Assembly: GCA_019410445.1 (NCBI GenBank)
Contig: DXSO01000108.1
Location: forward strand, 1 to 6,021
Direction: 5' to 3'
DNA: 6,021 nt
DNA from: Sutterella sp.
GTDB lineage: Bacteria > Pseudomonadota > Gammaproteobacteria > Burkholderiales > Burkholderiaceae_F
Position numbers and translations under genes: made by a program. Each line of letters opens with the position of its first letter. Position 1 is the first letter of the stretch. Below, one piece after another: positions 1-5,618 of the stretch. The notes below the pieces were generated by a model. The model was not told the DNA's origin. It did no database searches and saw only the letters and a program-made list of their open reading frames with translations.

Positions 1-127
1 TGTCATAAATGTCTGGGTAAACCCTAACAAAATTGAGTTGATTACCCCTCGATTTTCGATGAAATTTCGTGCATTATGCCCGTTAGCGATGCGAGAGACT
101 TTTTGTGTTGATGGCTTCGTTATCAAG

Positions 128-177
128 GCTTAAGGATCATGATTGAGGAAAAAATTCTCAAGAATGATCCGCTAAGC
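128..177. repeat. Long imperfect inverted repeat (hairpin) upstream of recA
   Basis: The arms pair as GCTTA (128-132) with TAAGC (173-177), GGATCAT (134-140) with ATGATCC (164-170), and TTGAG (143-147) with CTCAA (157-161). A further G-T and A-T pair closes on an A-rich loop. The interruptions are a small asymmetric bulge (A133 against GC 171-172) and a symmetric GA/GA mismatch (141-142 against 162-163), which in RNA would form tandem G-A pairs. That gives 17 Watson-Crick pairs in 50 bases. No T-run follows on either strand, so it does not look like an intrinsic terminator. It could be an operator, a leader RNA structure or a degenerate element. The role is unknown. Confidence 0.7.
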
Positions 178-191
178 AATGGGAAAATTTA

Positions 192-221
192 TGGACAAAT
201 ACGCTCGATAGAAAATATCTA
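192..221 (+). promoter_or_regulatory. Possible recA promoter
   Basis: TGGACA (192-197) matches the sigma-70 -35 consensus at five of six positions. It is followed after 18 bases by TATCTA (216-221), a weak -10 element. Transcription would begin near 228, giving a leader of about 35 bases that includes the ribosome binding site. A second weak option, TTGATT (38-43) with TGAAAT (60-65), would place the 128-177 hairpin inside the transcript. The two cannot be separated by reading alone. Confidence 0.25.
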
Positions 222-249
222 TTAGTGAATCAGCAAAAAATCTCTCAAA

Positions 250-254
250 AAGGA
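250..254 (+). promoter_or_regulatory. Ribosome binding site of recA
   Basis: AAGGA lies 8 bases before the ATG at 263. This is the ideal spacing and it supports the long RecA N-terminus over a shorter protein. No other ATG occurs before the conserved Gly-Ser-Ile-Met segment. Confidence 0.75.
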
Positions 255-262
255 ACGAAAAA

Positions 263-1447
263 ATGGCAGAAAAGAAAAAAAACACCACTACGGATACGAG
301 AATTGAACGAGTAAACGATCTTGACGAGCGTAAGAAAGCTCTGGCAGCTGCACTTTCCTACATTGAAAAGGAATTCGGCAAGGGTTCGATCATGCGCATG
401 GGTGAGGGAACCCAAACCGAAGATGTGGAAGTGGTGAGTACGGGGTCTTTGGGATTAGATCTTGCACTTGGAGTTGGTGGATTGCCTCGAGGCCGAATTG
501 TTGAGATTTATGGCCCTGAGAGTTCAGGCAAAACAACACTGACTCTGCATGTCATTGCAGAAATGCAGAAAATGGGCGGAACCTGCGCCTTTATTGATGC
601 TGAGCACGCTTTGGATGTTTCTTATGCTCAACAGCTGGGTGTGAAGCTGGATGATTTGTTGCTGTCTCAGCCGGATACGGGAGAGCAGGCATTGGAAATT
701 ACGGATGCGTTGGTTCGTTCTGGTTCGGTTGATTTGGTTGTCATTGACTCGGTAGCAGCTCTGACGCCTCGCAGTGAAATTGAAGGCGATATGGGCGAGG
801 CTCTTCCTGGTTTGCAGGCGCGTCTGATGAGTCAGGCACTTCGCAAGTTGACTGGTTCGATTAAAAAGACCAAGACGTTGGTGATTTTCATCAATCAGAT
901 CCGCATGAAGATTGGAGTCTCCTACGGCAGTCCAGAAACAACGACGGGCGGCAATGCACTGAAGTTCTACAGTACGGTGCGCATCGATATTCGTCGTAAA
1001 GGCAATCTCAAGAAGGGAGAGGAAGTTTACGGTGCGGAAACGGTCGTAAAGGTTGTCAAAAATAAAGTGGCTCCTCCTTTTAAGAAAGCGGGATTTGACA
1101 TCCTTTACGGAGAGGGAATTTCGCGTGAAGGTGAGTTGCTTGATATTGGTGTGGAACTTGATGTTGTGGGCAAGTCCGGCGCTTGGTATAGCTATAACGG
1201 CACGCGTATTGGGCAAGGCAAAGATAAGGCACGTGAATGGTTGATTGCCAATCCGGAATCGGCTCTTGAAATTGAAAACAAGATCCGAGAATTGCGTGGT
1301 ATGAAGGGACGCCCGACATCACTCACACCGGGAGAGCCTGCCCCTAAACCCGAACCACAGAATTCATCTAAGAAGGACGTGGCTTCCGAGATGAGAGGTT
1401 CGTCTCCAGATGAAGATCTGCTTGAGCCGGAAGACTTCTACGAATAA
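263..1447 (+). CDS. recA: RecA recombinase
   Basis: RecA forms ATP-dependent filaments on single-stranded DNA, catalyses homologous pairing and strand exchange, and stimulates LexA-type self-cleavage. The 394-residue protein shows the Walker A motif GPESSGKT at 84-91, the catalytic Glu at 114, Walker B at about 158-163 ending in Asp162, the L1 loop near 172-183, and the L2 loop starting after the Asn-Gln pair at 211-212. Numbering is offset by +18 from E. coli RecA. It is about 41 residues longer than E. coli RecA: 18 extra at the N-terminus (Lys- and Thr-rich) and about 23 at the C-terminus, where a Pro/Lys-rich linker (355-372) precedes an acidic tail (381-394). In L2 the usual Met-Phe pair is Ser220-Tyr221. 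The Pro at 182 in L1 is typical of Burkholderiales. recX follows after 14 bases, so the two are probably co-transcribed. The family assignment is certain. Confidence 0.99.
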   Translation: MAEKKKNTTTDTRIERVNDLDERKKALAAALSYIEKEFGKGSIMRMGEGTQTEDVEVVSTGSLGLDLALGVGGLPRGRIVEIYGPESSGKTTLTLHVIAEMQKMGGTCAFIDAEHALDVSYAQQLGVKLDDLLLSQPDTGEQALEITDALVRSGSVDLVVIDSVAALTPRSEIEGDMGEALPGLQARLMSQALRKLTGSIKKTKTLVIFINQIRMKIGVSYGSPETTTGGNALKFYSTVRIDIRRKGNLKKGEEVYGAETVVKVVKNKVAPPFKKAGFDILYGEGISREGELLDIGVELDVVGKSGAWYSYNGTRIGQGKDKAREWLIANPESALEIENKIRELRGMKGRPTSLTPGEPAPKPEPQNSSKKDVASEMRGSSPDEDLLEPEDFYE

Positions 1448-1453
1448 TTGCTC

Positions 1454-1458
1454 AAGGA
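1454..1458 (+). promoter_or_regulatory. Ribosome binding site of recX, unusually close to the start
   Basis: AAGGA is followed by only three bases before the ATG at 1462, shorter than the usual 5-9. This may lower RecX output relative to RecA, or may mean translation starts at the in-frame ATG at 1492 (Met11) or 1516 (Met19). Neither alternative has an obviously better site, so 1462 is kept. Confidence 0.45.
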
Positions 1459-1461
1459 TTC

Positions 1462-1968
1462 ATGACAACGGTTGCTGACAAAAGCGCCAAGATGAACAAT
1501 CAGCCCCGTAGCCTGATGGCGCGGGGCATTGATGCTTTATCCCGGCGAGAGTATTCCCGAAAAGAGTTGCAGGACAAGCTTGTTCGAGATCTGGAACCGA
1601 ATCAGACGCTTTCGGACGTAGAGGCGGTTTTGGATGAACTTGAAGACAAGAAATACCTCAGTAACGAGCGCTATGCGAGAAGTCGAGTGCGAATGCGATC
1701 ATCTCGCTATGGAAATCGTCGCTTAAGTTATGAACTTTCCATGCAGGGAGTGGATGCGGAAACGGTAAGAGCTGCCATGTTGGATGCAGGAGATGAATTT
1801 GAGCGAGCTTGGAGCGTATGGCAGAAAAAATTCAGATTTCCGCCTGAGGATTTCAAGGAACGAGGTAGACAAACGAGATTTTTAGTGGCTCGGGGATTTG
1901 GCTTTGATATGATTGAGCGAGTCTTTGACAGAGCTCGACAGCAAGCCTGCGAAGATGAGGATCTTTGA
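1462..1968 (+). CDS. recX: RecX, regulator of RecA
   Basis: RecX binds the RecA filament groove and usually inhibits its extension and ATPase activity. The 168 residues match the family's usual size (E. coli about 166) and are rich in charged helices, as expected for three three-helix repeats. Recognisable segments are Ala-Leu-Ser-Arg-Arg-Glu-Tyr-Ser-Arg-Lys-Glu-Leu at 25-36, the Tyr-Leu-Ser-Asn-Glu-Arg-Tyr-Ala-Arg segment at 65-73, Tyr-Gly-Asn-Arg-Arg-Leu with Gln-Gly-Val-Asp at 83-98, and Phe-Leu-Val-Ala-Arg-Gly-Phe at 140-146. The first 15-20 residues lie outside the conserved domain and the exact start is uncertain. It sits 14 bases after recA with no terminator between, so expression probably follows recA. 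An intrinsic terminator follows downstream. Confidence 0.95.
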   Translation: MTTVADKSAKMNNQPRSLMARGIDALSRREYSRKELQDKLVRDLEPNQTLSDVEAVLDELEDKKYLSNERYARSRVRMRSSRYGNRRLSYELSMQGVDAETVRAAMLDAGDEFERAWSVWQKKFRFPPEDFKERGRQTRFLVARGFGFDMIERVFDRARQQACEDEDL

Positions 1969-1997
1969 TCCGATCGACTTAAGGGGACGGTTGCAGT

Positions 1998-2033
1998 AAA
2001 AGCCCTTCGTTTACTACGGCGGCGGCTTTTTTT
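1998..2033 (+). terminator. Intrinsic terminator after recX
   Basis: AAAAGCC (1998-2004) can pair with GGCTTTT (2024-2030), with a smaller inner CGT/ACG pair (2008-2010 with 2016-2018). The stem runs into seven Ts (2027-2033). The inner stem is imperfect, and an alternative GCGG/CCGC hairpin (2022-2025 with 2034-2037) overlaps the T-run. It would end the recA-recX transcript and separate it from the transporter gene. Confidence 0.65.
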
Positions 2034-2039
2034 CCGCTG

Positions 2040-2068
2040 TTGCGCCTCCTTGTTTTCACAATCAGAAT
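2040..2068 (+). promoter_or_regulatory. Possible promoter of the transporter gene
   Basis: TTGCGC (2040-2045) is followed after 17 bases by CAGAAT (2063-2068), a modest sigma-70 match just after the recX terminator and 18 bases before the start codon. The region before the ATG at 2087 has no clear Shine-Dalgarno sequence. This is a weak, position-based call. Confidence 0.25.
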
Positions 2069-2086
2069 AAAAACGGTCAATTCATT

Positions 2087-3430
2087 ATGTCAGGTAGTCC
2101 CCAGCAGACAAACTTTGGTTCACGTTTGGGTTTCATTCTGGCCTCAGCAGGTTCTGCCGTAGGCCTCGGTGCGATTTGGAAGTTCCCTTATATGGCAGGA
2201 ACCAACGGCGGAGCCGTGTTCATGTTGCCATATATCTTTTTTACCGTCACGGTCGGCATGGCACTTTTGCTTGCCGAATTTGCCATGGGGCGAGCTGGTC
2301 GAAGCGGTCCGGTCGGCAGCCTCAACAATGTTTGCGGAAAGCCTTGGGGTATTTTTGGCGGCATTGGTGTCTTTACGGTGTTTTTGATTCTGTCTTTCTA
2401 CTCGATTGTGGGCGGATGGTGCCTGAAATACACCGCTGATGCGGCCACCGGAGTGGGACTTCAGATTGCTCCTGATCAACTTGGAGCTCATTTTGGTGCG
2501 TTTGTATCAGACGGTGTGAGTTCCTACCTGATGCTTCTGGTGTTTCTTTTCCTGACGGCTGTTGTCGTGTTGCGTGGAATTGATAAGGGGGTGGAACGGT
2601 TTGCCAAGGTGTTGATGCCGGCACTTTTTGTGTTGATGATCATATTGATCATTCGTGGTGTCACATTGCCCGGCGGTTGGGAAGGCGTGAAGTTCCTCTT
2701 CATGCCGCGTTGGGAAGACTTTACCGGTGAGGCACTTTTCAATGCCATGGGATTTTGCTTCTTCTCGCTTTCTCTGGGCGCGGGAACCATGATTACCTAT
2801 GGAACATACTTATCCGATAAGGCGAATCTGCCGGGTAGCGTCGGTTGGGTAGCGGTATTGGCCATTCTGTCCTCGCTGTTGGGCGGCTTGATGGTGATGC
2901 CTGCGGTTTTTGCCTTCGGTTTGGATCCTGCAGCCGGTCCCGGACTGACTTTCGTGACGATGCCGGCCATTTTCAGCAAGATGCCAATGGGGCAGCTCTT
3001 TGCCGTATTTTTCTATGTATGCCTGGTTGTGGCGGCGTTGACGAGTTCGGTTTCAATGCTTGAGGCATGTACGGCTCTGCTTTCCAAAGAATTCAACATG
3101 CCCCGTAAGACGGCGATTTTCTCCACGGTTATCGGAGCGGCAGTGGTTGGGTTGATTGCCAATCTGTCGTTTGGTGCCTGGTCGGATGTCAAAATCTTTG
3201 GCAAGAACATTTTTGATCTTCTTGACTATCTCACGAGTAATATCGGCATGCCGCTTTCGACTTTCGGCATTGCAGTGGCAGCCGCCTGGATCGCTTGGCC
3301 GGTTATGCGTCAGCAGCTCAATTACGAAGGCAATGTTTCGGAATCGTGGCTTAAGGCTTCACGCATTCTGATTGGTGTGATTTCTCCGTTGTTTGTGCTG
3401 ATCGTTGCCCTTGGCGGCATCTTCGGTTGA
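2087..3430 (+). CDS. Sodium-dependent transporter, NSS/SNF family
   Basis: This is an inner-membrane LeuT-fold symporter that probably imports an amino acid or related amine using the sodium gradient. The 447 residues contain about eleven membrane segments (near 12-34, 41-67, 88-116, 146-162, 172-190, 216-241, 250-277, 303-332, 340-360, 376-405, 424-446), the usual bacterial eleven-segment form. The family signature is clear in TM1 (Gly-Ser-Ala-Val-Gly-Leu-Gly at 22-28, then Ile-Trp-Lys-Phe-Pro-Tyr at 30-35). Compared with LeuT by eye, the Na2 ligands appear kept (Gly22, Val25, Ala316, Thr319, Ser320), as is the TM3 tyrosine (Tyr105). The Na1 asparagine of TM1 is Ala29, and no Asn or Asp is seen at the expected TM7 position. 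In TM6 the LeuT Phe259 equivalent is Ala232, which could allow a bulky substrate. The substrate cannot be named. It has its own transcription context between recX and sucC. Confidence 0.95.
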   Translation: MSGSPQQTNFGSRLGFILASAGSAVGLGAIWKFPYMAGTNGGAVFMLPYIFFTVTVGMALLLAEFAMGRAGRSGPVGSLNNVCGKPWGIFGGIGVFTVFLILSFYSIVGGWCLKYTADAATGVGLQIAPDQLGAHFGAFVSDGVSSYLMLLVFLFLTAVVVLRGIDKGVERFAKVLMPALFVLMIILIIRGVTLPGGWEGVKFLFMPRWEDFTGEALFNAMGFCFFSLSLGAGTMITYGTYLSDKANLPGSVGWVAVLAILSSLLGGLMVMPAVFAFGLDPAAGPGLTFVTMPAIFSKMPMGQLFAVFFYVCLVVAALTSSVSMLEACTALLSKEFNMPRKTAIFSTVIGAAVVGLIANLSFGAWSDVKIFGKNIFDLLDYLTSNIGMPLSTFGIAVAAAWIAWPVMRQQLNYEGNVSESWLKASRILIGVISPLFVLIVALGGIFG

Positions 3431-3452
3431 ACAATCTCTCTTTCTAAGAAAT

Positions 3453-3490
3453 GAGCTGATGGGCAGGGAGTTGAGTTTGTCCATCAGCTC
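3453..3490. repeat. Strong hairpin between the transporter gene and sucC
   Basis: GAGCTGATGGGCA (3453-3465) pairs with TGTCCATCAGCTC (3478-3490), 13 pairs with a single G-U, around a 12-base loop. No T-run follows on the + strand; on the minus strand it is followed by ATTTCTT, which is only weakly terminator-like. It may be an RNA processing or stability element, or a poor or Rho-assisted terminator of the transporter transcript. The 3' arm ends 14 bases before the sucC start codon, and the loop holds the only purine-rich GGGAG near that gene. Confidence 0.7.
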
Positions 3491-3502
3491 CAGTGTTATA
3501 AA
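3471..3502 (+). promoter_or_regulatory. Possible promoter overlapping the sucC start
   Basis: TTGAGT (3471-3476) is followed after 17 bases by TGTTAT (3494-3499). The same bases also read as an extended -10, TGT-TATAAA (3494-3502). Predicted transcription starts fall at about 3505-3509, on or just after the sucC ATG at 3505. Initiation at 3505 itself would give a leaderless sucC mRNA. The element could equally be a chance AT-rich match. Confidence 0.3.
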
Positions 3503-3504
3503 AA

Positions 3505-4677
3505 ATGAAAATTCACGAATATCAAGCCAAGGAGCTTTTTGCGGCAGCAGGTATTCCTGTAGCAGTGGGGCGTCCGGCTTTTTCTGTTGACGAAGCTGAA
3601 CAAGCGGCGCGACAGATTGGCGGCCAAGCCTGGGCGGTCAAGGCTCAGATTCATGCTGGAGGTCGAGGCAAGGCCGGGGGAGTCAAACTGGCTCGCTCTC
3701 TTCAAGAGGTTCGAGAGGCTGCTTCTCAGATTCTCGGTAAGGTTTTGGTCACGGCTCAGACTGGTCCCAAAGGCAAGCTTGTTGAGCGTCTCTATGTTGA
3801 GGCTGCTGCAGCCATTGCTGCAGAGTTTTATGCAGCCGTGCTTGTGGATCGAGTGTCGCAGACGGTTTGTCTGATGGCGAGCCGCAGCGGTGGAATGGAT
3901 ATTGAAGAGGTTGCAAAGACCAATCCAGAAGCACTTCTGAAGCTTCATATTGACCCAAATATCGGTTTGACGGATGAAGCGGCAGAAGCATTGGCTAAGA
4001 CACTGGGCTTTGTTGGAGCCGGTGTTGAAAGCGCAGCGGGCTTTTTCAAGAATCTCTATAAAGTATTCGTCGATAACGATGCCTCGTTGGTAGAGGTTAA
4101 TCCCTTTGCGGTTTTACAAGATGGATCGTTGTTGGCATTGGATGCGAAAGTGACATTGGATGACAATGCATTGAATCGTCATCCTGATTTTGAAGCTTTG
4201 CGCGATTTCAGTGAAGAAGATCCGTTGGAGACGCGAGCCAAAGCAAGCTCTTTGAGCTATATCGCTTTGGATGGAGATATTGCTTGTATGGTCAACGGTG
4301 CCGGGTTGGCGATGGCCACGATGGATGCCATCAAGCTGTATGGCGGGGAGCCTGCCAATTTCCTTGATGTTGGCGGCAGTGCGACGGTTGATAAAGTGAC
4401 GGCAGCTTTCGAAATCATGCTGTCCAATCCCAAGGTGAGTACGGTGCTTGTCAATATCTTTGGCGGCATTATGCGGTGCGATACGATTGCCGAAGGCATT
4501 GTCGAAGCATGTCGTCGCGTCAAACTTTCCGTGCCTTTAGTGGTGCGAATGAACGGGACGAATGAAGAAATCGGGCGGAAGATTTTGGCCGACAGCGGAC
4601 TGCCGATCATTACGGCCGTCAATATGTCCGAAGCTGCTCATAAGGCAGTTCAGGCTGCTCACGGAGGTGTGAAATGA
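3505..4677 (+). CDS. sucC: Succinyl-CoA synthetase (ADP-forming), beta subunit
   Basis: With SucD it converts succinyl-CoA, ADP (or GDP) and phosphate to succinate, CoA and ATP (or GTP) in the TCA cycle; the reverse reaction makes succinyl-CoA. The beta subunit binds the nucleotide. The 390-residue length matches the family (E. coli 388). An N-terminal ATP-grasp domain opens with Met-Lys-Ile-His-Glu-Tyr-Gln-Ala-Lys, the conserved family start, which fixes the start codon. It has the nucleotide loop HAGGRGKAGG at 50-59, Glu197 (contact to the phosphohistidine), and the Mg ligands Asn199 and Asp213. The C-terminal CoA-ligase domain has Leu-Asp-Val-Gly-Gly (287-291) and Asn-Ile-Phe-Gly-Gly (317-321). 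No Shine-Dalgarno sequence precedes the ATG; the context is A-rich. It overlaps sucD by four bases. Malate-CoA ligase is a related alternative, but the SucD sequence argues against it. Confidence 0.98.
   Translation: MKIHEYQAKELFAAAGIPVAVGRPAFSVDEAEQAARQIGGQAWAVKAQIHAGGRGKAGGVKLARSLQEVREAASQILGKVLVTAQTGPKGKLVERLYVEAAAAIAAEFYAAVLVDRVSQTVCLMASRSGGMDIEEVAKTNPEALLKLHIDPNIGLTDEAAEALAKTLGFVGAGVESAAGFFKNLYKVFVDNDASLVEVNPFAVLQDGSLLALDAKVTLDDNALNRHPDFEALRDFSEEDPLETRAKASSLSYIALDGDIACMVNGAGLAMATMDAIKLYGGEPANFLDVGGSATVDKVTAAFEIMLSNPKVSTVLVNIFGGIMRCDTIAEGIVEACRRVKLSVPLVVRMNGTNEEIGRKILADSGLPIITAVNMSEAAHKAVQAAHGGVK
4663..4669 (+). promoter_or_regulatory. Strong ribosome binding site of sucD inside the sucC end
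   Basis: GGAGGTG, a near-perfect match to the 16S rRNA tail, lies within the last codons of sucC and ends four bases before the sucD ATG at 4674. It contrasts with sucC itself, which lacks such a site. Confidence 0.85.
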
Positions 4678-5552
4678 GCATTCTTGTCAATGGCTCTACG
4701 CGTGTAATCACGCAGGGAATGACAGGCAAGACAGGTGCGTTTCATACTCGCGCTTGCCGTGCTTATGCCAATCCGGATAATTTTGTGGCTGGAGTGAATC
4801 CGCGCAAAGCAGGAACCGATATGGACGGTATTCCGATTTATGGAACCGTTCGCGAAGCCAAAGAAGCAACCGGTGCCAATGCTTCCGTGATTTACGTGCC
4901 GCCGGCAGGGGCTGCCGATGCGATCTTGGAAGCAGTGGAAGCTGAACTTGAGCTGGTGGTTTGCATTACGGAAGGCATTCCGGTGATGGATATGCTGCGC
5001 GTAAAAAACCAAATGCGTCGGATGGGAAGCAAGACACTGCTGCTTGGTCCTAATTGCCCGGGACTGATTACTCCCGAAGAGATGAAAATCGGCATCATGC
5101 CGGGACATATCTGTCGAAAGGGACGTATAGGTGTTGTCAGTCGTTCCGGGACGTTGACATACGAGGCTGTTGCTCAGCTCACGGCTCTCGGATTGGGTCA
5201 GTCAACTGCCGTTGGTATCGGTGGTGATCCCGTCAACGGACTAAAGCACATAGATGTGCTGAAACTGTTCAATGAGGATCCGGAAACTGATGCAGTGGTT
5301 ATGATCGGCGAAATCGGAGGCAGTGATGAGGAAATCGCTGCTCAATGGGCTCGCGATAACATGACCAAACCTGTCGTGGGTTTTATTGCCGGTATGACGG
5401 CTCCGGCAGGAAAACGAATGGGACATGCAGGTGCCATTATTTACGGTGGTCAGGGAACAGCCGAGGAAAAGATCCGTGTTATGAACGATTGCGGCATTCG
5501 AACAACGAATAATCCGGCGGAAATCGGTGAGCTTTTGGCTTCGGTTCTGTGA
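4674..5552 (+). CDS. sucD: Succinyl-CoA synthetase, alpha subunit
   Basis: The alpha subunit binds CoA and carries the histidine that is phosphorylated during the succinyl-CoA synthetase reaction. The 292-residue protein has a Rossmann CoA-binding domain with the Gly-Met-Thr-Gly-Lys-Thr-Gly loop at 15-21, Gly-Pro-Asn-Cys-Pro-Gly at 125-130, the Ser-Arg-Ser-Gly-Thr-Leu-Thr-Tyr-Glu segment at 156-164, Gly-Glu-Ile-Gly-Gly at 212-216 (Glu213 is the partner of the active-site His), and the catalytic His251 in Arg-Met-Gly-His-Ala-Gly-Ala. The Ala-Gly-Val-Asn-Pro-Arg-Lys-Ala-Gly stretch (39-47) in place of the E. coli Gly-Gly-Val-Thr-Pro-Gly-Lys-Gly-Gly is the Burkholderiales form. Its ATG overlaps the sucC stop (ATGA), so the two subunits are translationally coupled, as expected for an equimolar complex. 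Confidence 0.98.
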   Translation: MSILVNGSTRVITQGMTGKTGAFHTRACRAYANPDNFVAGVNPRKAGTDMDGIPIYGTVREAKEATGANASVIYVPPAGAADAILEAVEAELELVVCITEGIPVMDMLRVKNQMRRMGSKTLLLGPNCPGLITPEEMKIGIMPGHICRKGRIGVVSRSGTLTYEAVAQLTALGLGQSTAVGIGGDPVNGLKHIDVLKLFNEDPETDAVVMIGEIGGSDEEIAAQWARDNMTKPVVGFIAGMTAPAGKRMGHAGAIIYGGQGTAEEKIRVMNDCGIRTTNNPAEIGELLASVL

Positions 5553-5578
5553 CAAACCCGCAGAAAATTCGTTATCAA
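5549..5578 (+). promoter_or_regulatory. Possible promoter of the TerC-family gene
   Basis: GTGACA (5549-5554, five of six matches to the -35 consensus, overlapping the sucD stop codon) is followed after 18 bases by TATCAA (5573-5578, four of six). Transcription would start near 5585, giving a leader of about 108 bases containing the hairpins at 5586-5605 and 5619-5646. No clear terminator separates sucD from this gene on the + strand, so read-through from sucCD is also possible. Confidence 0.3.
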
Positions 5579-5585
5579 ATGCAGA

Positions 5586-5605
5586 GCTAATTTTTTCGAG
5601 TTAGC
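5586..5605. repeat. Small hairpin after sucD
   Basis: GCTAA (5586-5590) pairs with TTAGC (5601-5605) and may extend by a T-G and a T-A pair, around a loop containing the T-run 5591-5596. The T-run is inside the loop rather than after the stem, so this is not a standard terminator. It is a weak structure of unknown role. Confidence 0.35.
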
Positions 5606-5618
5606 ATCAGAAAAAACG

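Larger units (their letters stand above)
1..262. other. recA upstream non-coding region
   Basis: No convincing gene is visible in these 262 bases. The region is AT-rich near recA. It contains an imperfect hairpin at 128-177, a small GGGT/ACCC inverted repeat at 15-24, and three tiny open frames of 11 to 24 codons (59-133, 76-111, 111-146) without clear ribosome binding sites. It presumably carries the recA promoter. No CTGT-N8-ACAG LexA operator of the gamma/beta type can be found: the only CTG is at 13-15 and the only CAG at 231-233. The end of the upstream gene lies outside the window. Confidence 0.8.

Noticed and set aside
128..177. Intrinsic terminator of an upstream gene
   Set aside because: The stem is long enough, but neither strand has a T-run after it; the downstream sequence is AATGGGAAAATTT.
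219..233. A degenerate LexA box, CTA-N9-CAG, near the recA start
   Set aside because: The half-site is not CTG and the spacing is one base short of CTG-N10-CAG.
524..1216. A 230-codon open frame on the minus strand across recA
   Set aside because: It lies wholly inside a certain recA gene. The translation is rich in Arg, Gln, Asn, His and Ser with no recognisable domain, typical of an antisense shadow.
3496..3948. Minus-strand 150-codon frame across the sucC start
   Set aside because: It overlaps the well-supported sucC gene, has no recognisable family features, and looks like an antisense shadow.
3505..5552. Malate-CoA ligase (mtkAB) in place of succinyl-CoA synthetase
   Set aside because: The families are related, but the alpha subunit has Gly-Pro-Asn-Cys-Pro-Gly and other features of Burkholderiales SucD, and no serine-cycle genes are adjacent.
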